From DASQEH01 sp963765725 (GTDB taxonomy: Bacteria; Actinomycetota; Actinomycetes; Propionibacteriales; Nocardioidaceae), in contig CAVXXI010000002.1 in assembly GCA_963765725.1 (NCBI GenBank), positions 177,761 through 241,760 of the forward strand: DNA of 64,000 nucleotides, in the 5' to 3' direction. Positions 1 through 7,258 of this stretch are shown piece by piece. Every line of letters starts with the position of its first letter. Within the stretch, counting starts at the first letter, position 1. The notes beneath the pieces are model-generated. The model was not told where the DNA came from. It saw only the letters and a program-made list of their open reading frames with translations, and made no database searches. A program made the translations under genes and the position numbers.

Positions 1-2
1 GC

Positions 3-682
3 CGGTTCATCAAGACGCACACGCCGCTGGACGGCGTACCGCTCGACGCCAGGGCGACGTACATCGTCGTCGGCGCGGCATCCCCTCGACATGGCCGTGT
101 CGCTCTACCACCAGGGCGCCAACCTCGACCGGGACCGCATCCGCGAGCTGACCGGTCAGCCTGCGCCGACCCGGTCTCGAGGCCCGCGCCCGGCCGCGCG
201 GGAGTGGTTGCTGTCCTGGATCCGTGAAGACCCCGACCCTCGGGAGCAGCTGGACTCGCTTCCGGGCGTCTTTCTGCACCTCGGCGACGCGTGGAGCCGG
301 CGGGACCAGCCGAACGTCGTGCTGGTCCACTACGACGACCTGGCGGCGCGCCTCGAGGACGAGATGCGGGGTCTCGCCGAGCGCCTGTCGATCGAGGTTC
401 CTGAGGCGAGCTGGCCGGAGCTCGTCGACAGCGCGAGTTTCGAGAGCATGAAGTCGCGAGCAGGCAGGCTGCTCCCAGACCCCGGCGGCGTGCTCGAGGG
501 ACCAGAGCGCGTTCTTCCGCCGCGGTACCAGTGGGTCGGGTCGCGAGCTGCTCAGCGCGGAGGAGTACGCGGGCTACCTCGCGAGAGCCGCCGAGCTCGC
601 CCCTCCGGACCTGCTCGCCTGGTTGCATCGGGACGAGGCTCCCCCGCGAACGCCGGAGCAGGCGGAAGCTCGGGTGACGTAG
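3..682 (+). pseudogene. Sulfotransferase family protein, 5'-truncated by window edge and frameshifted
   Basis: The reading begins outside the window. Its translation reads like a PAPS-dependent sulfotransferase: a segment with KTHTPLDG, then MAVSLYHQGANLDRD, then a tail with FRRGTSGSGRELLSAEEY. These lie in three different frames. One extra base near the CCCC run at 82-85 breaks the conserved GRDPRD region, and one extra G at about 499 breaks the C-terminal PAPS-binding GxxGxxK-like region. Removing both bases restores one frame ending at the TAG at 680-682. The next gene starts two bases later. It is either a true pseudogene or carries two consensus errors. Family assignment is from remembered sulfotransferase sequence; the substrate is unknown. 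Confidence 0.75.
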
Positions 683-684
683 CC

Positions 685-1719
685 ATGGACGCGGTGCGGT
701 ACAGCGCCTTCCGGCAGACTCCGGAGCTGGTCAGCGTGGACGATCCGGAGTGCCCCGAGACGGGAGTGGTGATCCGCGTCGCCGCCACCGGGATCTGCCG
801 CAGCGACTGGCACGCCTGGATGGGCCACGACCGCGACGTGGTGCTGCCGCATGTACCCGGGCATGAGTTCGCGGGCGTCATCGTGGAGACCGGCTCGCGG
901 GTCGAGCACTGGGGAGCCGGGGAGCGGGTGACCGTTCCGTTCGTGTGTGCTTGCGGGCAGTGCGCCAGCTGCCGTCGCGGGGAGGAGCAGGTCTGCGAGC
1001 ACCAGTTCCAGCCGGGCTTCACGCACTGGGGGTCTTTCGCGGAGCTCGTGGCTGTTGACCGTGCCGACGTCAACCTGGTTCGCGTACCGGACGGCATGGA
1101 CCTCGAGACCGCCGCATCGCTCGGCTGCCGGTTCAGCACGGCGTACCGCGCCGTCACACACCACGGCCGGGTGAGCGAAGGTGACGAGGTCGCCGTGTAC
1201 GGCTGCGGGGGTGTCGGGCTGTCGGCCGTGATGATCGCCGCCGCCCGAGGGGCACGCGTGATCGCGGTGGACGTCTCGGCTGCTGCGCTCGAGCTCGCTC
1301 TCGCCTTCGGCGCCGAGGAGGTCCTCGACGCGCGTGCCGTCGACGTCGTCGCGGCCGTCCGGAAGAGCACGGGCGGCGGGGCCGAGGTGTCGATCGACGC
1401 GCTCGGAAGCGTCGCCACGTGCCAGAGCTCCATCCGCTCCCTGCGGCCACGCGGACGTCATATCCAGGTCGGGCTCATGCTCGCCGACGACGACCTGCCT
1501 CCGGTGCCCATGGATGCCGTCATCGCGGGCGAGCTGGAGCTGATCGGCAGCCACGGAATGCCCGCGCACGGCTTCCCGGCGATGCTGGCCGAGATCCTCG
1601 ACGGCAGCCTGCAGCCTCAACGGCTCGTCACCCGCCGGATCAGCCTCCGCGAGGCGCCCGCAGCCCTCGCCGAGGTCGGTGCGCGCCCCGGTGCCGGCGT
1701 CACCCTCGTCCTCCCCTGA
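685..1719 (+). CDS. Zinc-dependent alcohol dehydrogenase (MDR family)
   Basis: This 344-residue protein has the layout of a medium-chain dehydrogenase. The catalytic zinc ligands lie in GICRSDWH and GHEFAG, a four-cysteine structural zinc loop lies in CACGQCASCRRGEEQVC, and a Rossmann segment YGCGGVGLSAVM precedes the NAD(P) fold. It should act in the cytoplasm, oxidising an alcohol or reducing an aldehyde; the substrate cannot be told. The ATG at 685 follows the sulfotransferase stop by two bases, so the two were probably co-transcribed. A longer upstream reading in the same frame runs into the sulfotransferase and is rejected as start. The gene converges on chrA across a repeat element. Confidence 0.9.
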   Translation: MDAVRYSAFRQTPELVSVDDPECPETGVVIRVAATGICRSDWHAWMGHDRDVVLPHVPGHEFAGVIVETGSRVEHWGAGERVTVPFVCACGQCASCRRGEEQVCEHQFQPGFTHWGSFAELVAVDRADVNLVRVPDGMDLETAASLGCRFSTAYRAVTHHGRVSEGDEVAVYGCGGVGLSAVMIAAARGARVIAVDVSAAALELALAFGAEEVLDARAVDVVAAVRKSTGGGAEVSIDALGSVATCQSSIRSLRPRGRHIQVGLMLADDDLPPVPMDAVIAGELELIGSHGMPAHGFPAMLAEILDGSLQPQRLVTRRISLREAPAALAEVGARPGAGVTLVLP

Positions 1720-1728
1720 CCCCCGCCG

Positions 1729-1800
1729 AGTGGGTAGGAATGTCCGGGCGAGCGGACGCAAACGTCGACGTCGCGTCGAGCGGGCGGATGTGCCCCTGCG
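1729..1800. repeat. Inverted copies of the 22-bp repeat unit
   Basis: Positions 1729-1750 are a near-perfect reverse complement of the unit of the array at 1894-2046 (core AGGAATGTC). A weaker copy begins at 1779 (AGCGGGCGGATGTG), and 1751-1772 is a diverged one. Together with the downstream array they make an outward-facing inverted arrangement between two converging genes. Confidence 0.6.
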
Positions 1801-1893
1801 CTTTACCTGTGAATCCCCCGACCATCCGGTAGCGAACAGAACTCGATCGAGACTGGGCGCCTGTTCCACCCCGGCGGCGGACGAGTCCGAATG

Positions 1894-2046
1894 CGACCGA
1901 ACATATGCGCCCACTCTCGCGAGCATTCCGCCCACTCGACCCAACATTCCTGCCCAATCGACCGAGCATTCCCGCCCGCTCGACCACACATTCCTGCCCG
2001 CTCGACAGAGCATTCCCGCCCACTCGGCCCGACATCTCTGCCCGCC
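1894..2046. repeat. Seven-unit tandem array of a 22-bp repeat
   Basis: Seven consecutive units start at 1894, 1916, 1937, 1959, 1981, 2003 and 2025. All are 22 bp except the second, which is 21 bp. The shared core is roughly CGAC, then ACATTCCTGCCC, then RCT. The units diverge by several bases, so the array is old or under loose constraint. It sits in the gap between the convergent dehydrogenase and chrA genes. There are no spacers, so it is not CRISPR. It may be a dispersed actinobacterial intergenic repeat, a protein-binding array or a transcription-stop region. Confidence 0.85.
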
Positions 2047-2057
2047 CGGGGTGAGGG

Positions 2058-3464
2058 TCAGCCGGGGCCCAGGGGGGTGAAAGCGGAGAACAGCCCGAGG
2101 GCCGCGCACACGGCGAGAGTTCGCAACACCGACCAGCGCAGCCGGAAGATCAGCACAGCGGCGACGGCGGCGATCCCCAGCGGTACCGGCCGGAGCGAGC
2201 CGAGGTCCGGCAGCGTGAGCCGTACCGGCCCCCGATCCCACGCGTGCGTGGCACTGAACAGGGTGTGGAGCGCGAAGTACAACGCCAGGTTGGCGATAAC
2301 GCCCACGACCGCAGCGGTGATCCCTGTCAGCGCCGCGGAGATGGTCGCGTTGCCTCGAAGCCGCTCGACGTAGGGCGCCCCGAGGAAGATGAAGACGAAG
2401 CACGGCACGAACGTCACCCACGTCGTCAGCAGGGCCGCGAGAACGGCCGCGACCCACGGATCCAGCCTCCCGGGGTCGTGGTACGCACCGACAAAGGCCA
2501 CGAACTGCACCACCATGATGAGCGGCCCGGGCGTGGTCTCGGCGAGCGCGAGCCCACGCACCATGTCGCCAGGCCCCAGCCATCCGTACACCTCGACGGC
2601 CTTCTGCGCCACGTACGCCAGCACGGCGTACGCACCGCCGAAGGTCACCAAGGCGGCGCCCGAGAAGAACAGTGACTGCTCGCTGAGCACGCTGTGCCTT
2701 CCGGTCAGCGCCAGCGTCAAAGCCACCGGGACCCCCCAGGCGACCACGCCGACAGCCAGGATCCTCGTGGCGTGCCGCCTGCTGGGACGCTCGGCGTGGA
2801 GGGCGTCGTCGGGTATCAGCGGCGGCGGGCCGTCGTCGCCGGACGCGGCGTGCCCCCTGCTCCGGACGCTGTTCGGCGCCCACCGGCCAAGCACCCAGCC
2901 CAGCACGGCGGCCACCGCGATGACAACCGGGAACGCCACACCGAACAGCGCCAGGGCCGCGAAGGCCCCCACCGCGAAGGCCACGAGTGCGGGGTGCCCC
3001 AAGGCGCGCCCGCCGAGCCGGGCGACAGCCTGTACGACGATCGCGAGAACCGCCGCGCCCAGCCCGGTGAACAACGCCGTGACGGCCTCGGAGCTTCCCG
3101 AGCTCACATAGATCGCTGACAGGCCCAGCAGGGCCACCACGCCCGGAAGGACGAAGAGGATGCCGGCGGTCAGCCCGCCGCGGACGCCGTTGAGCAGCCA
3201 GCCGATGTAGATGGCGAGCTGCTGGGCCTCCGGCCCCGGCAGCAAGGTACAGAAGCTGAGCGCGTGAAGGAACCGCTGCTGACCGATCCAGCGTTTCTCG
3301 TCGACGAGCGTGCGCTGCATGACGGCGATCTGCCCGGCCGGCCCGCCGAAGGTCTGCAGTGAGATGGCGAACCAGGTACGCAACGCGGTGCGGAACGGGA
3401 CGACGTCGACGCCGCCACTCCCGTCCGACGACGCACCGAGCTTTGACGGATCTTGATCGGGCAT
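2058..3464 (-). CDS. chrA: Chromate transporter, CHR family (long form)
   Basis: This 468-residue polytopic membrane protein has the two homologous CHR halves. The first contains SLQTFGGPAGQIAVMQ and the second VTFGGAYAVLAYVAQKAV followed by ETTPGPL. In characterised members this long CHR family exports chromate in exchange or symport, protecting the cytoplasm. Here the true substrate is inferred only from family. A hydrophilic linker of about 30 residues separates the halves. The start lies 7 bases after the stop of the FUSC gene, so the two form an operon. No chrB-type regulator is present. Confidence 0.88.
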   Translation of the reverse strand: MPDQDPSKLGASSDGSGGVDVVPFRTALRTWFAISLQTFGGPAGQIAVMQRTLVDEKRWIGQQRFLHALSFCTLLPGPEAQQLAIYIGWLLNGVRGGLTAGILFVLPGVVALLGLSAIYVSSGSSEAVTALFTGLGAAVLAIVVQAVARLGGRALGHPALVAFAVGAFAALALFGVAFPVVIAVAAVLGWVLGRWAPNSVRSRGHAASGDDGPPPLIPDDALHAERPSRRHATRILAVGVVAWGVPVALTLALTGRHSVLSEQSLFFSGAALVTFGGAYAVLAYVAQKAVEVYGWLGPGDMVRGLALAETTPGPLIMVVQFVAFVGAYHDPGRLDPWVAAVLAALLTTWVTFVPCFVFIFLGAPYVERLRGNATISAALTGITAAVVGVIANLALYFALHTLFSATHAWDRGPVRLTLPDLGSLRPVPLGIAAVAAVLIFRLRWSVLRTLAVCAALGLFSAFTPLGPG

Positions 3465-3471
3465 CGGCTCG

Positions 3472-4371
3472 TCAGCTCGCGACCGCTGAGCCGGTCACCG
3501 AGAGGACGTCGGCTCCGAGCTCGAGTACCGTGGCGGCTACCGCCCGAACTCGACAGATCGCCGGCTGGACGGTTGCGGGCTCTCGGCGGTGACCGGACTG
3601 GAGCACCAGACTGAGCCACGCGAGCTCGTCGACCAGCCGTACCACCGTTCGGGTGGCCGTGCTCAGGCCGGTCGGCCGGTACGGAGTGGCGAGGAAGACG
3701 GCATGCAGCGCGGCCACGGCGGCCTGCTCCGCGACCACCCGGTCGTGCTCCGCCTCCGTGGGAGCGCCCTGTCCGCCGAGCATGTACGCGGCATCGGAGC
3801 GCAGCCGAGCCGCGAGGGCCCGGCAGGCCGCGGTCGCCGGGCCTCTCAGCGGCTCACGGGTCGGGGCCGGCCACAGCCACGCAACGGCGAGCAGGGCCGC
3901 TGCCGTGGCGAGTCCCCACCCCGGCAGCCGGTCCGGGATGGTGGCGGCCGACTCGCCCGGAGACACCGGCAGGATGAACGCCAGCAGCAGCCCCGGTGCG
4001 GCGCTCGCCAGCTCGGAGCTGACCACGCCGAGAAAGAGAACCATGAAGGCGACACACGTCATCGACGCCGCGGCGAGCCACCAGGTCGCGGACGCCAGGG
4101 TTCCGAGGGCGACGAAGGCGCCACCGAGCAGGCCGAGCGACAGCTGGGCCTTGAGCCGGTCGCCCATGGGGCCGCTGAACCCGACCAGGAGCAGCATCGC
4201 GAGAGACCCGAATGCGGCGAAGGAAGCGACCGTAGGGTTGGCGATGACCTGCCCACCGACCGCGAACAGGGCCGGCATCACGATCGCCGCACGCCCGGCG
4301 CGGCGCAGCGCAGTAAAGCCACGGTCGCGCTCGCCGAGCCACTGGAGAAGGCGCACGCCGTAGCCTCTCAT
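3472..4371 (-). CDS. FUSC family membrane protein, N-terminal half only
   Basis: The product has about 299 residues with a cluster of five to six hydrophobic helices (FGSLAMLLLVGFSGPMGDRL, LLLAFILPVS and others) followed by a soluble segment. This matches the N-terminal half of the fusaric-acid-resistance-like FUSC superfamily. Full-length members usually have a second membrane half and run to about 650-700 residues; here translation ends just before chrA. The gene may be a genuine short version or the remnant of a deletion that placed chrA against it. The start at 4371 (MRGYGVRLLQW) is preferred over an in-frame start 21 codons upstream because family homology begins there. Confidence 0.7.
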   Translation of the reverse strand: MRGYGVRLLQWLGERDRGFTALRRAGRAAIVMPALFAVGGQVIANPTVASFAAFGSLAMLLLVGFSGPMGDRLKAQLSLGLLGGAFVALGTLASATWWLAAASMTCVAFMVLFLGVVSSELASAAPGLLLAFILPVSPGESAATIPDRLPGWGLATAAALLAVAWLWPAPTREPLRGPATAACRALAARLRSDAAYMLGGQGAPTEAEHDRVVAEQAAVAALHAVFLATPYRPTGLSTATRTVVRLVDELAWLSLVLQSGHRREPATVQPAICRVRAVAATVLELGADVLSVTGSAVAS

Positions 4372-4470
4372 CCGCCCGGCGCCGGACAGGATAGCTGGTC
4401 CGTCCTGAGACAAGGCGTCGCCCCCACGACGCAAACGCGTCGTGAGGGCGAGCCTCAGGGGGTCGAGGGG

Positions 4471-5718
4471 CTACCGGGTGGAGAACTGGTAGACCGTGGA
4501 GGACGTGAAGACCTGTCCGGGGTGAAGGACCGTCGTGGGGAAGTTGGCATGATTCGGCGAGTCCGGGAAGTGCTGGGTCTCCATGGTGAACGCGTCACCT
4601 TGCCGGTACGTCTTGCCGCCGATGCCCACGATGGACCCGTCCAGAAAGTTGCCGGTGTAGAACTGGACACCCGGCTGGTCGGTGAGCACCCGCAGGACGC
4701 GACCGCTGGCGGGGTCGTACGCCCGCGAGGCGAGCTTGAGCGACCCGTGACCGCCGGTCTTGTTCAGGATCCAGTTGTGGTCGTAGCCGTTGGCGAAGAC
4801 GATCTGCTGCACGCCGTCACGGATGTCCCTCCCGATCGGCTTCGATTTGGTGAAGTCGAACGGAGTCCCGGCCACCGGGGCCTTCCGGCCGGTCGGGATC
4901 AGGGTCGAGTCGATCGGCGTGTAGCGGTCGGCGTTGATCATCACCCGCTGGTCGTACACCGTGCCGGAGCCCTCACCGGCGAGGTTGAAGTAAGTGTGGT
5001 TGGTCAGGTTGATGATCGTGTCCTTGTCGGTCGTCGCCCGGTAGTCCATGCGCAGACCGTTGGTGTTCGTGAGCGTGTAGGTCACCTGCACGTGCATCGT
5101 CCCCGGGTAGCCCATCTCGCCGTCCGGGCTCACCCGGCGCAGCGTCAGGCTGACCACGCCGTTGGTGGTCGCGGGGGTCGCCGCCCAGACGCGCTTGTCG
5201 AAGCCCCGGGTACCGCCGTGCAGGCTGTTGGGCGCATTGTTGATGGGCAGGTGGTACGTCTTCCCGTCGAGAGTGAACGTGCCTTTGGCGATCCGGTTGG
5301 CGTACCGGCCGATGATGGCACCGAAGTAGGGGCTCTCCGCCTCGTACTGCTTGAGCGTGGACAGCCCGAGGGCGACGTCGCGGAACTTGCCGTTGCGGTC
5401 CGGCACCGACATCGACTGGACGATGCCGCCGTAGGTCAGGATGCGGACTCGCATGCCCTGGGTGTTCGTGAGCGTGTAGCGGTAGACCCGGGTACCTCCG
5501 GCGGTGGTCCCGAACACGTCCCTGGTGATCGTGGCGGTTGCGCGAGCCACCTTGGCGGCCCCTGGCGAGGTCCCCCTTTGCGGGTTGGAGGCCGCCTCAG
5601 ATGCCGGCATGGCGACACCAGCCGCGGCCAGCGTCACCAGCGCGACGCCGACCCCGAAGACCTGGGATCGAGCGCGCGAGGCTCGCGTTGACCTGCGTCC
5701 GGTCAGGAATCTATGCAT
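4471..5718 (-). CDS. galM: Secreted aldose 1-epimerase (mutarotase)
   Basis: This 415-residue protein starts with an arginine-rich stretch and a hydrophobic segment (GVGVALVTLAAAGVAMPASEA), a signal peptide or anchor. The GalM fold follows: FGAIIGRYANRIA, the histidine in NLTNHTYFNLAGEG, and the acid-containing METQHFPDSPNH. It should interconvert alpha and beta anomers of galactose or glucose-type sugars outside the membrane. The ATG at 5718 is chosen because AAGGAG lies eight bases upstream; the longer reading frame has no such site. Two LacI-type palindromes sit upstream, implying sugar-responsive repression, but no LacI gene is in the window. Confidence 0.9.
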   Translation of the reverse strand: MHRFLTGRRSTRASRARSQVFGVGVALVTLAAAGVAMPASEAASNPQRGTSPGAAKVARATATITRDVFGTTAGGTRVYRYTLTNTQGMRVRILTYGGIVQSMSVPDRNGKFRDVALGLSTLKQYEAESPYFGAIIGRYANRIAKGTFTLDGKTYHLPINNAPNSLHGGTRGFDKRVWAATPATTNGVVSLTLRRVSPDGEMGYPGTMHVQVTYTLTNTNGLRMDYRATTDKDTIINLTNHTYFNLAGEGSGTVYDQRVMINADRYTPIDSTLIPTGRKAPVAGTPFDFTKSKPIGRDIRDGVQQIVFANGYDHNWILNKTGGHGSLKLASRAYDPASGRVLRVLTDQPGVQFYTGNFLDGSIVGIGGKTYRQGDAFTMETQHFPDSPNHANFPTTVLHPGQVFTSSTVYQFSTR

Positions 5719-5754
5719 GACACTCCTTATCCTGTCGGTCGCGAGAGAGCGTTC

Positions 5755-5768
5755 TGTTAGCGCTAACA
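5755..5768. promoter_or_regulatory. LacI/GalR-type operator (perfect palindrome)
   Basis: TGTTAGCGCTAACA is a perfect 14-bp palindrome with the central CG typical of LacI/GalR-family operators. It lies 37 bp upstream of the galM start, where a bound repressor would block transcription or early elongation. Confidence 0.8.
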
Positions 5769-5908
5769 CCGACGGCGCCACACAACAGATTGCCAAGGTG
5801 TTGCTGCCCGGCCCCACCGAGAGCTTCGCCAGTCTTGGGCTTCCATGACTGACCCGGGACCTCGTAACTCAGCCTGCGCTCGTTTCACCCTCCGCTAAGG
5901 TCCCCCAT

Positions 5909-5922
5909 CGTTAACGCTAACA
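5909..5922. promoter_or_regulatory. Second LacI/GalR-type operator
   Basis: CGTTAACGCTAACA matches the galM-proximal palindrome at 12 of 14 positions, 154 bp further upstream. Paired sites at this distance are compatible with repressor looping or with two operators bracketing the promoter. Confidence 0.7.
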
Positions 5923-6001
5923 TCGGTATCCGTCAAGACTTTCCGGGCGCGTCGAGGCCGTCTGCGCAGGAAATCGTCGCCGCCATCCGTTCCTGGGCGG
6001 G

Positions 6002-6449
6002 TCAGGTCGGGCGAAGCCTCCGCTCGAAGGCTGCTTCGCTGCAAGAAGGGGACGCCCAGTCCAGAAAGGCGGCGAGCATGGGCAACAGCAGATCGCCGCG
6101 CCGGGTCACGTCCATGTGGGTGGTACCGGCAGGACCGCGAGGCTGGAGCCCGGTATCAGCTCCAGCATCAGCGCGCCGTGCTCGACCGTCACGAAGTCGC
6201 GGTCGCCGAGGACCAGCAGCGTCGGTGCGGTGATCGCCGCCAGCTGTTCGTCCGACCACCCCTGCAGGTCCGCCGCCGACTGCGACAAGGAGGCGAGGAA
6301 GTCGTCGAAGTGGTTTGGATGCGGACGTGCAGGAGCACCAACGGCGACCCGTCACCGCAGTCCTCGTAGTACATCTGCAGCCCGTTGACGTCGACGTAGC
6401 CCGCTGTCGTCTCCATACCCGGCTGACCGCCCTCCTGCTTCGAAGTCAT
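6002..6449 (-). pseudogene. Alpha/beta hydrolase remnant with internal deletion
   Basis: The N-terminus (YVDVNGLQMYYEDCGDGSPLVLLH) is the start of an alpha/beta hydrolase of about 260 residues. It jumps directly into the C-terminal third in another frame: HPNHFDDFLASLSQS, TAPTLLVLGDRDFVTVEH and, after a further frame slip, THMDVTRRGDLLLPMLAAFL. The middle, including the nucleophile elbow GxSxG, is missing. The end is the TGA at 6002-6004. I infer a deletion of roughly 100-130 codons near position 6330 plus a small indel near 6115. No functional enzyme can be made. Confidence 0.75.
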
Positions 6450-6577
6450 CGGACCCGAAGGGTCCTAGCCGCCCGCGGGCGGTGCCCTAATCGCCCTGCC
6501 CCGGTGCTCAGACTGCGCTACCAGTCTGGCGCCGTTGCCCTGGCCGCACGGCGGCGGAGTCGCCCCAGCGCCTCGGA

Positions 6578-7255
6578 CTACGGCCTGAACCGGTAGCCCA
6601 TCGACGGCTCGGTGAGCAGGTGCTGGGGTCGCGCGGGGTCTGCCTCCAGCTTGCGGCGCAGCTGCGCCATGTACTGACGCACGTACTGCGTCTCGGCCCT
6701 GTACGTCGGTCCCCACACCTGCTCGAGCAGGTACCGCTGGCTCAGCAGCTTCCCCGGCTCGCGGACCACCGCCTCCAGGAGCTGCCACTCCGTGCGCGTG
6801 AGGTGGACGACGTCGCCGTCGGATGACTCGACGCGGTGCTTCGCGATGTCGACGACGTGGTCGCCGATGGTGACCGACGACGGCGGATCGCCGTCGCCTT
6901 GACGTCGGATGGCGACCCGGATGCGCGCGAGGAGCTCGTCGATGCTGAAGGGCTTGGTGACGTAGTCGTCCGCGCCGGCGTCGAGAGCGTCGACCTTGTC
7001 GCGACTGTCCTTGCGGCCGGACAAGACGATGATCGGCACCCGCGTCCACGACCGCAGGCGATGGATGACGTCGACCCCGTCGAGATCGGGCAGGCCGAGG
7101 TCGAGGATCACCAGGTCGGGATGGGACGTCTCCGCGGCGGTGAGCGCCTCACCGCCGGTGGCCGCCGTGGCGACGTCGTACTGCCTCGCCACGAGGTTGA
7201 TCCGCAGTGCGCGCAGGATCTGCGGCTCGTCGTCGACGACGAGGATGCGGCTCAT
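6578..7255 (-). CDS. kdpE: KDP operon response regulator KdpE
   Basis: This 225-residue OmpR/PhoB-type regulator has an acidic pocket at D8-D9, phosphoacceptor D52 (LVILDLGLPDLDG) and the conserved lysine in YVTKPF. The C-terminal winged helix contains HLTRTEWQLLEAVVREPG and ETQYVRQYMAQLRRKLE, typical of KdpE. It starts three bases after the kdpD stop, so it is translated from the same message. It should be phosphorylated by KdpD at low K+ or osmotic shift and activate the kdp promoter upstream of the membrane subunits. Confidence 0.95.
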   Translation of the reverse strand: MSRILVVDDEPQILRALRINLVARQYDVATAATGGEALTAAETSHPDLVILDLGLPDLDGVDVIHRLRSWTRVPIIVLSGRKDSRDKVDALDAGADDYVTKPFSIDELLARIRVAIRRQGDGDPPSSVTIGDHVVDIAKHRVESSDGDVVHLTRTEWQLLEAVVREPGKLLSQRYLLEQVWGPTYRAETQYVRQYMAQLRRKLEADPARPQHLLTEPSMGYRFRP

Positions 7256-7258
7256 CCG

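Noticed and set aside
1894..2046. CRISPR array.
   Set aside because: The repeats are contiguous with no spacers, only 22 bp long and imperfect, and no cas genes are present.
574..2883. Very long minus-strand open frame (about 769 codons) opposite the dehydrogenase and repeat region.
   Set aside because: It runs antisense to clear coding sequence and through the tandem repeats. The product is low-complexity, arginine- and alanine-rich, as expected from high-GC third-position bias.
3589..5691. 700-codon plus-strand open frame opposite FUSC and galM.
   Set aside because: Shadow of two well-supported minus-strand genes; the translation has no domain-like features.
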